Both the position numbers and the translations under genes were made by a program. DNA of 46,502 nucleotides from Opitutia bacterium (GTDB taxonomy: Bacteria; Verrucomicrobiota; Verrucomicrobiia; Opitutales; Opitutaceae): positions 1 to 46,502 of the forward strand of contig JACQFT010000097.1 of NCBI GenBank assembly GCA_016199925.1, given 5' to 3'. Below the pieces are notes generated by a model. It did no database searches. It was given only the letters and a program-made list of their open reading frames with translations, and was not told where the DNA came from. This document shows positions 1 through 8,230 of the stretch, in pieces; within the stretch, counting starts at the first letter, position 1; each line of letters opens with the position of its first letter.

Positions 1-73
1 CGCGGTGCTCGGCAACCACGACGACGAACTCGAACTCGATGACACCGTGAGCCAGGTGCTCGATCTTTCATGA
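1..73 (+). CDS. C-terminal end of an unidentified protein (partial)
   Basis: An open frame enters from the left edge and stops with TGA at 71-73. It encodes about 23 residues, acidic and rich in Asp and Glu (GNHDDELELDD), with no recognisable domain. The stop overlaps the ATG of the next gene in an ATGA arrangement, so the two are probably translationally coupled. Because the downstream gene looks like a periplasmic Spy/CpxP-type protein, this could be the end of a sigma or anti-sigma component, but nothing in the visible residues proves it. Confidence 0.5.
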   Translation, partial: AVLGNHDDELELDDTVSQVLDLS

Positions 74-573
74 GCATGGACAAGCCATGGAAAATTGCCC
101 TCGTGCTTCTCGGCATTTTTGTCGCGGGCGCGCTGACCGGCGGCGCGATCACCGTTCGGCTCGCGCGAAAGATGTTCGCCAACCGTCCGATGCCGGAGCA
201 GTGGGCGCCGATCCAGATGAAGCGCATGGCGGAGCGGCTCGAACTCACGCCGGTGCAGATGGACGAACTGCACCCGATCGTGCGGCGGAACATGGAAGAA
301 TTGAACCGGCTGCGCAGCTACTCCTTCGCCGAGACGCGGTCCATCATCGAGCGCATGCAGCGCGAGATTTCCGAGAAACTCACGCCGGAGCAACGCGCCA
401 AATTCGAGCAGATGAACAAAGAGCTGCGCGAACGCGCGCAACGTTTCTTCCAGGAGCACGGTGGCCGCGGCGGCCCGCGGCACCTCGGTCCTGACGACGG
501 GCGCGATCGGCCGGCGCGCGAGCGTCCGCCGGGCGACAAACCGCCGGAGGCGCCGAAGCCGAGCGGAGGCTGA
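70..573 (+). CDS. Spy/CpxP-like periplasmic protein
   Basis: A 167-residue protein with one N-terminal membrane segment or signal anchor (about residues 8-30, hydrophobic and Gly/Ala rich). A helical, charged region follows (about 45-125) with the LTPVQ and LTPEQRAKFE motifs typical of Spy/CpxP and heavy-metal-resistance (CzcI/CnrX-like) periplasmic sensors and chaperones. The C-terminal 40 residues are low complexity, rich in Gly, Arg and Pro, and probably disordered. The ATG overlaps the stop of the upstream frame (ATGA), implying an operon. Known family roles are periplasmic stress chaperone or metal sensing; which applies here cannot be told. The LTxxQ repeat resemblance is clear, the specific function is not. 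Confidence 0.7.
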   Translation: MSMDKPWKIALVLLGIFVAGALTGGAITVRLARKMFANRPMPEQWAPIQMKRMAERLELTPVQMDELHPIVRRNMEELNRLRSYSFAETRSIIERMQREISEKLTPEQRAKFEQMNKELRERAQRFFQEHGGRGGPRHLGPDDGRDRPARERPPGDKPPEAPKPSGG

Positions 574-623
574 GCGATTTTTTAGCCGGGAACGTTGGCG
601 CGCGGCGAGAATCGATTTTAGGA

Positions 624-695
624 GTAGCCGCAGGCCTCCGTGCCTGTGGATTTGCTGCTTTGCTCAACCCGGCAGGCAGGGACGCCTGCCGCTAC
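624..695. repeat. Palindromic dispersed-type repeat (GTAGC...GCTAC)
   Basis: The arms at 624-646 and about 673-695 are near-perfect reverse complements (GTAGCCGCAGGC against GCCTGCCGCTAC, with few mismatches). They form a long hairpin in the gap between the Spy-like gene and the SRP RNA. It resembles the other stem-loop elements in this window in size and placement but has its own sequence. Confidence 0.6.
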
Positions 696-715
696 GAAAA
701 AATCCCCGCGGGCCT

Positions 716-738
716 CCGAAACGGTGCCCGTTTTTTAT
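716..738 (+). terminator. Possible rho-independent terminator
   Basis: A short stem (AAACGG/CCGTTT) is followed directly by a T run at about 730-736. It lies between the Spy-like gene and the SRP RNA gene, where a terminator is expected. The stem is short, so this is tentative. Confidence 0.35.
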
Positions 739-743
739 TTTGG

Positions 744-771
744 TTGAAAGAGGGGAGGTCGCGCCTACGGT
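744..771 (+). promoter_or_regulatory. Candidate promoter for the SRP RNA
   Basis: TTGAAA at 744-749 and TACGGT at 766-771 are separated by 16 bases. They lie about 7 bases upstream of the predicted 5' end of the SRP RNA at 779. The -10 match is weak, so the call rests mostly on position. Confidence 0.3.
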
Positions 772-778
772 CCGCCTT

Positions 779-874
<96 letters not shown>

Positions 875-1011
875 ACTTTTTTGTTTTCGCGCGAACTCGA
901 AAACAAACCGCGCCGGAGCGCAGCGGGGGCGGGTTGAAGCGCTTGAATATCGTTCGAACGCAAACTCAGGCTGGATTTTTCCGGGTTCTGACTTCTGACT
1001 GCTGCCAACTG

Positions 1012-2154
1012 ATGTCCGGCACCTACCAAGTCATCGCCCGCAAGTGGCGCCCCCAGACGTTCGACGATGTCGTGGGGCAGGACCATGTGGTGCGGACGCT
1101 GAAAAACGCCATCGCGCGCCAGCGCATCGCGCACGCCTACCTCTTCGTCGGCCCGCGCGGCACGGGCAAGACGAGCACCGCGCGCATCTTTGCCAAGGCC
1201 CTCAACTGCCCCGGCGGGCCGAAGGCGGACTTCGATCCGGCCGACCCGGTGTGCCAGGCGATCGCCGACGGCAGCCATCTCGACGTGATCGAGATCGACG
1301 GCGCCTCGAACAACGGCATCGACCAGATCCGCGACCTGCGCGACACCGTGCGATACGCGCCGGCACAGGGGAAGTTCAAGGTCTATATCATCGACGAGGT
1401 GCACCAGCTCTCCGCGCAGGCGTTCAACGCGCTGCTCAAGACCCTCGAGGAGCCGCCGGCGCACGTGAAATTTATCTTCGCCACGACGGAGGTGCAAAAA
1501 GTTCTGCCGACGATCATCTCCCGTTGCCAGCGTTTCGACCTGAAGCCGATCCCGACGGAGCTGATTGTCGAGCGCCTGCAAAAAATCGCCGGGGCCGAGA
1601 AAATCACGGTCAGCGCCGCGGCCTTGCAGAGCATCGCCCGGATGGCCGACGGCGGGATGCGCGACGCGCAGTCGGTGTTCGACCAGATGATCTCGTTCTG
1701 CGGCGCCGAGATCACCGAGGCCGACGTGCTGGACGTCTACGGCTTGGTTTCGGCGGAAAAAATCGCGGCGCTCGCCGCCGCGCTCGCGGCCGGCGACCAC
1801 CAGCGGCTCGTGGCCATCGTCGACGAGTGCGACGCGGCCGGGCGCGATCTCTACCGGCTGCTCGTCGATGTGCAGGCGAACGTGCGGGCGGCGCTGCTCG
1901 ACTCCATCGCCCATCGCGGCAACAGCAAGGCCCTCGGCGCGCCGATGACCACCGAGCAGCTCACGCGCCTGCTCGACGGCTTGCGCGAAGGCGAGGGCGG
2001 CGTGAAACACGGGCTGTCGGAGAAAATCAATTTCGAGGTGACGCTGCTCAAGGCCGTCGAGCACAGCCGCGCGCGCGCCATCGACAGCCTGATCAAGGAA
2101 ATCTCGGCGATCGCCGAGAGCCTGCCCGACGACGGCTCAAAAAAAAACGGCTGA
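1012..2154 (+). CDS. dnaX: DNA polymerase III clamp-loader subunit, gamma-type zero-frame product
   Basis: A 380-residue AAA+ ATPase of the clamp loader, which opens the beta clamp onto primed DNA. The start [14 protein letters not shown] matches the family N-terminus; upstream in-frame starts lie in repeat-like sequence. Walker [10 protein letters not shown] is at about 47-55, Walker B IIDEVH at about 127-132, and the sensor/arginine-finger region IISRCQRF follows. The family zinc module normally has four Cys; only two (about C66 and C81) are visible here. Domain III follows from about 240 to 360. The zero frame ends at TGA 2152-2154, right after a run of nine A, giving a product equivalent to gamma. 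See the separate entry for the frameshifted form. Confidence 0.93.
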   Translation: MSGTYQVIARKWRPQTFDDVVGQDHVVRTLKNAIARQRIAHAYLFVGPRGTGKTSTARIFAKALNCPGGPKADFDPADPVCQAIADGSHLDVIEIDGASNNGIDQIRDLRDTVRYAPAQGKFKVYIIDEVHQLSAQAFNALLKTLEEPPAHVKFIFATTEVQKVLPTIISRCQRFDLKPIPTELIVERLQKIAGAEKITVSAAALQSIARMADGGMRDAQSVFDQMISFCGAEITEADVLDVYGLVSAEKIAALAAALAAGDHQRLVAIVDECDAAGRDLYRLLVDVQANVRAALLDSIAHRGNSKALGAPMTTEQLTRLLDGLREGEGGVKHGLSEKINFEVTLLKAVEHSRARAIDSLIKEISAIAESLPDDGSKKNG

Positions 2155-2558
2155 CGGGACCGGCTGAAGGCGAGAGGCCAGAGGCTAGAGCTGAGAGCCC
2201 GGAGCTGAGAGCTGAGAGCCAAGAGCTGAGAGCTGAGAGCCCGGAGCAGAAGACGGAGCCAACAGAGTTTAAAGTTGAGGAGTCGCCCGTGGCCGCCGCG
2301 GCCGAGGCCGAGGCTCCGGTCGGGCCGTCGGCTGAAGAGGAGGCCGCTTTCCTCAGCGAGCAGAGTTTTCAGGAAGCCGCGTCGGCGCCGTTGTCGGTGG
2401 CCGCCCCGGCTGAGCCCGAGGAACCGGCCGGCGCGCTGCCTCCGCTCGCCGAGCTGGTGAACCGCATCCCGGCGCCGGTGCGCGGACTGATGGAGGAGCT
2501 GTTCCGCGCCAAATTCGTGACGGTGAAACGCGTGCCGAAGTCGGCCTTGAAAAATTAG
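1012..2558 (+). CDS. dnaX: DNA polymerase III tau-like subunit made by slippage at A9
   Basis: If the ribosome or RNA polymerase slips by the equivalent of -1 at the A run (2139-2147), the dnaX frame continues through 2558 for about 515 residues. The extension starts [10 protein letters not shown], runs through a Glu/Ala/Pro-rich linker with repeated AESPELR-like units (2160-2255), and ends in a compact tail ([20 protein letters not shown]...). The tail looks like a real folded domain and stops at TAG 2556-2558. Tau subunits in other bacteria use such tails to bind polymerase alpha and the helicase. The Thermus dnaX gene is known to use a nine-A run for transcriptional slippage, and E. coli uses A AAA AAG. 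That both forms are made here is inferred. A sequencing error in the homopolymer, or a simple frameshift mutation, are the alternatives. Confidence 0.7.
2139..2147 (+). promoter_or_regulatory. Nine-adenine slippery site in dnaX
   Basis: TC followed by nine A and then CGG CTGA. In the zero frame the codons are AAA AAA AAC GGC TGA. A -1 shift places the ribosome in the frame that stays open for another 400 bases. No strong upstream Shine-Dalgarno stimulator or obvious downstream pseudoknot was recognised by eye, which favours transcriptional slippage over ribosomal frameshifting. Confidence 0.7.
2158..2255. repeat. Imperfect tandem repeat of GAGAGCTGAGAGCC type
   Basis: About seven imperfect copies of GAGCTGAGAGCC lie immediately after the zero-frame stop of dnaX. 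In the tau frame they encode repeated AESPELR-like units. The same style of GA-rich simple repeat recurs at 19375-19440 in the transglutaminase gene. Confidence 0.7.
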
Positions 2559-2580
2559 CCGGCCATGCGAAATTTTTTTC

Positions 2581-2613
2581 AAGCCGGTCGTCGGGTTGGC
2601 ATGGGACCGGCTT
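2581..2613. terminator. Hairpin between dnaX and glnN
   Basis: AAGCCGGTC (2581-2589) and GACCGGCTT (2605-2613) form a perfect 9 bp stem with a 15-base loop. A T run lies just before it (2572-2579) and a weaker one about 20 bases after. It may end dnaX transcription or act in the glnN leader. Its function is not certain. Confidence 0.4.
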
Positions 2614-2701
2614 CGCACCGACCATCTTTTTCTGCATCCGGACGGAGCCTCGCGGCGCCGGCCGGGCGCAGCGTTTAACCACCCACCACCTCCCCCCCAT
2701 C

Positions 2702-4873
2702 ATGAGCGTCAGCCCCTCCCGCCTCGCGGCGATCTCCGCGGCCAACAACTACCGCACGTCCAAGACGGTGGCCTTCACCGAGAGCCACTCCGCCGGCCTG
2801 TTCGGCAAAAATGTCTTCAACGACAAAATCATGCAGCAACGCCTGCCGAAGATGGCCTACAAGTCGCTCCGCAAAACCATCGACACCGGTGCGACGCTCG
2901 ACGCCGCCGTGCTGGACATCGTGGCGACGGCGATCAAGGACTGGGCCCTCGAGCACAACGCCACGCACTACGCGCACGTCTTCCAGCCGCTGACGGGCAT
3001 CACGGCGGAGAAGCACGACAGCTTCCTCGAACCCGACGGCCGCGGCGGCGCGATTGCGGAATTTTCCGGCAAGCAACTGGCGCAGGGCGAGCCCGACGCG
3101 TCTTCGTTCCCCTCCGGCGGCATCCGGGCGACCTTCGAGGCGCGCGGCTATACGGCGTGGGATGTCACCAGCCCGTGCTACCTCGTGGAGAACGCCAACG
3201 GCGTGACGATGTGCATCCCGACGGCGTTCGTGTCGTGGACGGGCGAGGCGCTCGACCTGAAGACCCCGGTGCTCCGCTCGATGAAGGCGCTCGACGTGCA
3301 GGCGCAGCGCGTGCTGCGGCTCTTCGGACACGAAAACATCCCGATGGTGACCGCGACCGCGGGCCCCGAGCAGGAGTATTTCCTGATCGACCGGAATTTC
3401 TACCTGTCGCGCCCCGACCTGTTCACGGCGGGCCGCACGCTGTTCGGCGCGAAGCCGCCGAAGGGCCAGGAGTTCGAGGACCAGTATTTCGGCGTCATCC
3501 CCGACCGCGTGCTCGCGTTCATGCACGAGTGCGAGGCCGAGCTCTACAAGCTCGGCGTGCCGGTGAAGACCCGCCACAACGAGGTCGCGCCGTCGCAATA
3601 CGAGATCGCGCCGATCTACGAGAACGCCAACATCGCCGCCGACCACAAGCAGGCGCTGATGATCACGCTCAAGCGCGTCGCGCGCCGCTACGGTCTCGAG
3701 TGCCTGATGCACGAGAAGCCCTTCGCCGGCGTCAACGGCTCGGGCAAGCACCTCAACTGGTCGCTCGGCAACGCCGCGCAGGGCAACCTGCTCGAGCCCG
3801 GCCACACGCCGCACGCGAACATGCAGTTCCTCGTGTTCTGCGCCGCCGTCGTGCGCGCCGTGCACCGCCACGGCGGGCTGCTCCGTGCGCTCGTCGCCAG
3901 CGCCTCGAACGACCACCGCCTCGGCGCCAACGAAGCGCCGCCGGCCATCATCTCGATCTTCCTCGGCGAGCAGTTGGCGGATGTCTTCGAGCAGCTCAAG
4001 CTCGGCAAGGCCAAGACCTCGAAGGCCGCCGGCACGATGCACCTCGGCGTCGACACGCTGCCGGTGCTGATGCGCGACGCGGGCGACCGCAACCGCACGT
4101 CGCCGTTCGCGTTCACGGGCAACAAATTTGAGTTCCGCGCCGTCGCCTCCGGGCAGTCGATCGCCGCCCCGCTCGCCGCGCTCAACACCATCATGGCCGA
4201 GTCGCTCGACTACATCGCGACGAAACTGGAGAAGGCGGCGAAGGGGAAAAAATTCGAGGAGGCCGTGCAGGACGTGCTGACCGAGATCGCCCGCGCCCAC
4301 GGGGCGGTGATTTTCAACGGCAACGGCTACTCGGAAGAATGGCACCAGGAAGCCGCCCGGCGCGGCCTGCCCAATCTCAAGACGACGGTCGACGCCGTGC
4401 CGGTCATCGCGGCGAAGTCCACCGTGGAGGCCTACGAGAAATTCGGCGTGCTGACGAAGCGCGAGCTCGAGGCGCGCCGCGACATCGCCTTCGAGCAATA
4501 CGTGAAGGCCGTGATGGTCGAGGCCAACATCGTCACCGAACTCGTCGCGACAAAGTTTCTGCCGACCGCCATCCGTTACCAGACGGAGCTGGCGCAGAAC
4601 GCCGCGGCGATGAAGGCGGCGGGCGCGAAAGCCGACCTGAGCCTCCTCAACCGGGTCAGCGGGCTGATCGCGGAGCTGAACCGCGAGAGCGCCAAGCTCG
4701 GGAAAATCCGCGACCACCACGTCAGCGGACTGGAGGCCGAGGCCGCCCAGTTGTGCCACGACGTGCTTCCGCAGCTCGGCGAGATCCGCAAGGTGGTCGA
4801 TGCGCTCGAAGCCATCTGCCCGGACGACAGTTGGCCGATGCCGACCTACGAGGAGATGCTGTTCATCAAGTGA
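2702..4873 (+). CDS. glnN: Glutamine synthetase type III
   Basis: A 723-residue cytoplasmic enzyme that forms glutamine from glutamate, ammonia and ATP. The length and N-terminus ([18 protein letters not shown]) are typical of GSIII, which is much longer than GSI (about 470). The catalytic core shows [10 protein letters not shown] (metal and substrate glutamates, about 222-231), [13 protein letters not shown] with the ATP-binding His and Glu (about 290-302) and [10 protein letters not shown] (about 347-356). [16 protein letters not shown] is further downstream, followed by the family-specific helical C-terminal domain. ATG at 2702 follows a short C-rich leader without a clear Shine-Dalgarno. 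It is a single gene; no amtB or glnB neighbour is seen. Confidence 0.96.
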   Translation: MSVSPSRLAAISAANNYRTSKTVAFTESHSAGLFGKNVFNDKIMQQRLPKMAYKSLRKTIDTGATLDAAVLDIVATAIKDWALEHNATHYAHVFQPLTGITAEKHDSFLEPDGRGGAIAEFSGKQLAQGEPDASSFPSGGIRATFEARGYTAWDVTSPCYLVENANGVTMCIPTAFVSWTGEALDLKTPVLRSMKALDVQAQRVLRLFGHENIPMVTATAGPEQEYFLIDRNFYLSRPDLFTAGRTLFGAKPPKGQEFEDQYFGVIPDRVLAFMHECEAELYKLGVPVKTRHNEVAPSQYEIAPIYENANIAADHKQALMITLKRVARRYGLECLMHEKPFAGVNGSGKHLNWSLGNAAQGNLLEPGHTPHANMQFLVFCAAVVRAVHRHGGLLRALVASASNDHRLGANEAPPAIISIFLGEQLADVFEQLKLGKAKTSKAAGTMHLGVDTLPVLMRDAGDRNRTSPFAFTGNKFEFRAVASGQSIAAPLAALNTIMAESLDYIATKLEKAAKGKKFEEAVQDVLTEIARAHGAVIFNGNGYSEEWHQEAARRGLPNLKTTVDAVPVIAAKSTVEAYEKFGVLTKRELEARRDIAFEQYVKAVMVEANIVTELVATKFLPTAIRYQTELAQNAAAMKAAGAKADLSLLNRVSGLIAELNRESAKLGKIRDHHVSGLEAEAAQLCHDVLPQLGEIRKVVDALEAICPDDSWPMPTYEEMLFIK

Positions 4874-4940
4874 GGCGGGCGGCCGCTAAGTCCGATATCC
4901 ATAGGGGATGCGGCGCCCCGCGCCGGCTTGGATGGACGGC

Positions 4941-4989
4941 TGTGGGAGCGTGCTTGCACGCGACTGTCGCGACCAAGGTCGCTCCCACA
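4941..4989. repeat. REP-like palindrome, family A (TGTGGGAGCG...CGCTCCCACA)
   Basis: A perfect 10 bp outer stem TGTGGGAGCG (4941-4950) / CGCTCCCACA (4980-4989) encloses inner hairpins CGTGC-TTGCACG and GTCGCGACC. Related copies lie at about 14299-14360 and 33306-33366, with degenerate or half copies near 11541-11596 and 25650-25677. A tail with GACCAAATGCCCCGGGGCGTGC and ATGTTTACT (about 5010-5047) is shared with 14535-14567. Confidence 0.75.
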
Positions 4990-5055
4990 TGGTCAGGAAA
5001 GCGATGGCTCGACCAAATGCCCCGGGGCGTGCCTCAAGGATGTTTACTCAACGCA

Positions 5056-5086
5056 ACGCCCGGTCCGAGCGGACGGGTGTTTTTTT
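5056..5086 (+). terminator. Rho-independent terminator after glnN and the repeat
   Basis: ACGCCCGGTCCG (5056-5067) pairs with CGGACGGGTGT (5070-5080) with one bulge and is followed directly by seven T (5080-5086). This is a classical intrinsic terminator placed before the next gene. Confidence 0.6.
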
Positions 5087-5128
5087 GTAGCCCTGACCGG
5101 CGGGGTGCTGTTGAACAGCGCGCACCGG

Positions 5129-7024
5129 ATGACCGCGACCGACCCAACCCCCGACTGTCCGCGCTGGTTCGTCGCCGCCGAGTGGGCGCTGATCGGCGGG
5201 CTGATGATGGCGTTCGCGTGGACGACGCTCGAGCTGGGGGGATTCTTGGCGGAGACAATGGTCGTGAGCTCGTGGGCGGTGTTCGCGCTGGCGGCGCTGG
5301 GCGGGATGTTGTTCGCGGCGCGGCCGCAGGCGTTCAATCGCGCGGCGCTGCTGCCGCTGCCGTTTCTCCTCTACGCGCTGGCGAGTGTGCTGTGGCTGGC
5401 GCCGGCACAATGGCTGGCGTGGCGCGAGTGGCTGCTGTGGCTGCAAATGTGGCTCGTGTTCGTGCTCGTGCTGCATTTCGGGCGCGGCCGCGGGGCGACC
5501 GCGCTGATCGCGGCGACGTTCGTCGGGCTGGGCCTGGCGGGCGTCGCGATGGCGGCCTGGCAGCGCTTCGTGAACCCACATTGGATGATGATGGGCAAGG
5601 TGCAGGTGGTGCAGTTTACGGACCGGTCGGCCGGCATGTTCGGCATTCCGAACAGCCTGGCGGCGTTGCTGGAGCTGGTGATCCCGGTCTGCGTCGCGCT
5701 GCTTTTTTCGCGCAAGACGAGCGTGCTGGGGAAAATTCTCTGCGGCTGGCTGGGGGCGTTGTTTCTGGGCGCGCTGGTGCTGACGGGGAGCCGCGGGGGC
5801 TGGTTGGCGATGGCGGCGACGCTGGCGCTGGGGCCGCTGCTCGCCGGGAAAAATTGGTCGAGAAAATTGGCGGGACTCGGCGCGGTGATCGTGCTCGTGG
5901 GCGCCGGGGCGCTGGCGCTCTACCGGTTCAGCGAGCCGGTGCGCAGCCGCTTGGAGCCGTTTCTGGCCGGCGAATGGGAGTCGAGCCGCCCGGTCATCTG
6001 GCGCGTGGGGATGCGGATTTGGCAGGACCATCCGTGGCTGGGGAGCGGCGCGGCGTCCTACAACGTCGTGTTCGACCGCTACCGGCCTCCGCATTTCCGC
6101 AACGAACCGATCTGGGCGCACAACGACTACCTGAACACGCTGAGCGACTACGGGGTCGCCGGCTTCGCGCTCTGGGCGGGCGCCGGCGGGGCGTTGCTGT
6201 GGCTCGGTTGGCGCGCCGTGCGGCAGGCGCGGAAAACGCCGGCGCGCGTCGGCGAAGTGCTGCGCCATTGGCGGTGGAAGCTCGGGCTGTTCCTCGGCGT
6301 GATCTCTTACTCGCTCCACCTGGCCGTCGATTTCCATACAAAAATCCCCGCCCTGGCCTACGCGGTCGCGATTGCCCTGGCGCTGCTGCTGCGGCGCGAG
6401 CCGGAGCCCGCCCCGGCCGGGCTCGCGGGGAGGGTGATGCGCGTCGTCGGGGGGCTCGCCGCCGGCGTCGTGTTGGTTGTTGGCTGGCGCATCGGCTCGC
6501 CGCTTTATCGGGCGGAGGCGATCCGCTACGAGTCGCGGCACGCGCTCGACGTGCAGGCCCGGACCGGCGCGGGCGACTGGGGAAAAATCATCCCTCCGGC
6601 CGTGAAAAATTTCGAGCGGGCCACGCAGCTCGACCCGCGCAACGCCCAGGCCTGGGCCGACTACGCGCACGCGGTCATGCTCAGTTGGCACGTGACCGGC
6701 GGCGATCTTTTCGCGCTCGGTTTGGTGGCGGAGCGGGCGGCGGACCGCGCCGTCGCGCTCTGTCCGTCGCAGGCCGAGTTCTGGGTCCGGCGCGGCGCCG
6801 CGCTGGATTTGCAACGGCGGCCGGCCGACGGTGAGAAGAGTTTCAAACACGCCCTCGCGCTCGCGCCGCAAAGCCCCGAGTGGTGGTATTACTACGCCTA
6901 CCATCTCAGTGCGTTGCCGGGCCGCGAGAAGGAGGCGCGGCAGGCGGTGGAGACCTGTTTAGCCCTTGACCCAACTATTTCGCTGGCCGTAGCTTTGCGC
7001 CGACAGTTGTCCGCCGATCACTAG
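5129..7024 (+). CDS. O-antigen ligase-like membrane protein with C-terminal TPR-like region
   Basis: About 631 residues from ATG 5129; an upstream in-frame GTG at 5105 is an alternative start. The first 430 residues hold about ten or more hydrophobic segments, as in the Wzy_C/WaaL (O-antigen ligase, PglL) family. A large loop carries the family signature: GMRIWQDHPWLGSGAASY and then AHNDYLNTLSDYGVAGF at about 310-350. Such enzymes transfer or polymerise undecaprenyl-linked glycans at the periplasmic face. The C-terminal 150 residues are hydrophilic and contain TPR-like helices (LDPRNAQAWADYAHAV, ALAPQSPEWWYYYAY). Fusion of ligase and TPR is common in such proteins of unknown substrate. The next gene follows after 21 bases. 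Confidence 0.8.
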   Translation: MTATDPTPDCPRWFVAAEWALIGGLMMAFAWTTLELGGFLAETMVVSSWAVFALAALGGMLFAARPQAFNRAALLPLPFLLYALASVLWLAPAQWLAWREWLLWLQMWLVFVLVLHFGRGRGATALIAATFVGLGLAGVAMAAWQRFVNPHWMMMGKVQVVQFTDRSAGMFGIPNSLAALLELVIPVCVALLFSRKTSVLGKILCGWLGALFLGALVLTGSRGGWLAMAATLALGPLLAGKNWSRKLAGLGAVIVLVGAGALALYRFSEPVRSRLEPFLAGEWESSRPVIWRVGMRIWQDHPWLGSGAASYNVVFDRYRPPHFRNEPIWAHNDYLNTLSDYGVAGFALWAGAGGALLWLGWRAVRQARKTPARVGEVLRHWRWKLGLFLGVISYSLHLAVDFHTKIPALAYAVAIALALLLRREPEPAPAGLAGRVMRVVGGLAAGVVLVVGWRIGSPLYRAEAIRYESRHALDVQARTGAGDWGKIIPPAVKNFERATQLDPRNAQAWADYAHAVMLSWHVTGGDLFALGLVAERAADRAVALCPSQAEFWVRRGAALDLQRRPADGEKSFKHALALAPQSPEWWYYYAYHLSALPGREKEARQAVETCLALDPTISLAVALRRQLSADH

Positions 7025-7045
7025 CGGAATTCACCCCTCGATTTT

Positions 7046-8131
7046 ATGAAAATTTCTGCCCTTCGGCTCGTCCTTTGTGCGCTTGTTGCAAGCGTTTTGT
7101 CCCTGAATGCGTGGGCCCAGTCCTTGCCCGGTCAGATCAAGGCGGCGAAGATCACGGGCGAAGTTTTGAAGCTGAACGCCGACGAAGCCGCCGCGGTCGC
7201 GGCAGCGAAAGCCGCGGCCCCCGGCACCGCCGCCCCGGCGCCCGTGGGCACCGTGCTCAAGGACGGCGACGTGCTGACCGAGAGCGACACCGTGAACACC
7301 GGCAAGGGCGCCAGCGTCGTGCTCGTCATGATGAACGGCTCGACGGTGAATCTCGGCGAGAGCTCGAGCCTCAAGATCGAGGAATTCCAGGTCGACCCGT
7401 TTGCCGAGCCCGAGCCCGGCGCCAAAGTCGATCCCGACGCCGAACCGTCGAAGTCCAAGACCACGCTCAATCTCACTTACGGCGAAATCGTCGGCAACGT
7501 GAAGAAGATGAAGCCCGGCTCCTCTTACTCGGTGAAGACCCCGGTGGGCGCGGCCGGTATCCGCGGCACCACCTTCCAGCTCAAATACCGTCCGTCGGGC
7601 ACGGGCGCGGCGTTCTTCTCGCTGTCCACCTCGACGGGCGCGGTCACGTTTGAAGACCGCACGGGCAATCCCCTGCCGGTGATCGCGGACAAGGAAATCG
7701 AAGTCACCGTCACGGTGAACGACGCGACCGGCAAGGTGGAGTCCGTGACGATCCCCGAAGCGACGGCGATCTCGCCGGCGAACAAGGCCGCCATCGAAAC
7801 CCAGGTTGCAAAAGCCGTCGAGGCCGTCGCCGCCACGACGTTTACGGCTCCGGCGGCCGCCACCACCGAAACCAAAACGGAGGAAAAAAAGGAGGAGCCG
7901 AAGAAGGAAGAAACCAAGACCGAGGAAAAGAAGACCGAGGAGACTAAGACCGAAACGCCCGCGACCGACACGACGAAGACGACCGACACGACGAAGACGA
8001 CTGACACGACGAAGACGACCGACGCGCCGGCGCCCAAGACTGACACGCCGCCGGCCCCGCAGCCCAAGGCGCCTGTCCCGTCGCTGCCCGTGCAGACACC
8101 CATCGTGCTGACCCCCGGCGCCGGCGGTTGA
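7046..8131 (+). CDS. Secreted FecR-domain protein with Lys/Glu/Thr-rich tail
   Basis: A 361-residue protein. A signal peptide covers about residues 1-25 (cleavage near WAQS). The FecR-like beta domain spans about 60-200: VGTVLKDGDVLTESDTVNTG, then NGSTVNLGESSSLKIEEF, then a YSVKTPVGAAGIRGTTF stretch, which is the AVRGT-type FecR signature. The last 90 residues are low complexity: KTEEKKEEPKK, three tandem TDTTKT units, and Pro-rich. FecR domains of this secreted kind often sit beside CHASE2-domain cyclases, as here, where the next gene is one. The protein may present a periplasmic signal or ligand to that receptor; this is inferred from neighbourhood. The Thr-Lys repeat is encoded by near-identical 12-mers (GACACGACGAAG-type) and could vary in length. 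Confidence 0.8.
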   Translation: MKISALRLVLCALVASVLSLNAWAQSLPGQIKAAKITGEVLKLNADEAAAVAAAKAAAPGTAAPAPVGTVLKDGDVLTESDTVNTGKGASVVLVMMNGSTVNLGESSSLKIEEFQVDPFAEPEPGAKVDPDAEPSKSKTTLNLTYGEIVGNVKKMKPGSSYSVKTPVGAAGIRGTTFQLKYRPSGTGAAFFSLSTSTGAVTFEDRTGNPLPVIADKEIEVTVTVNDATGKVESVTIPEATAISPANKAAIETQVAKAVEAVAATTFTAPAAATTETKTEEKKEEPKKEETKTEEKKTEETKTETPATDTTKTTDTTKTTDTTKTTDAPAPKTDTPPAPQPKAPVPSLPVQTPIVLTPGAGG

Positions 8132-8153
8132 CCGAGCCGGCCCTTTCGCAGGC

Positions 8154-8186
8154 GAACCCGACACGGAAGTGCCGGGTTCTTTTTTT
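8154..8186 (+). terminator. Rho-independent terminator after the FecR gene
   Basis: GAACCCG (8154-8160) and CGGGTTC (8173-8179) form a perfect 7 bp stem, possibly extended by inner CAC/GTG-type pairs, followed by seven T (8180-8186). It implies that the cyclase gene has at least partly independent transcription. Confidence 0.75.
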
Positions 8187-8230
8187 GATTCTCGGCTTTA
8201 GTTTCCGCCCGGCGCCGCTAGCTTCGCCGC

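Noticed and set aside
2675-4759. 694-residue open frame on the minus strand opposite glnN
   Set aside because: It mirrors a clear glutamine synthetase; its protein is rich in Arg, Gly, His and Val with no domain. Long antisense frames are expected at this GC content.
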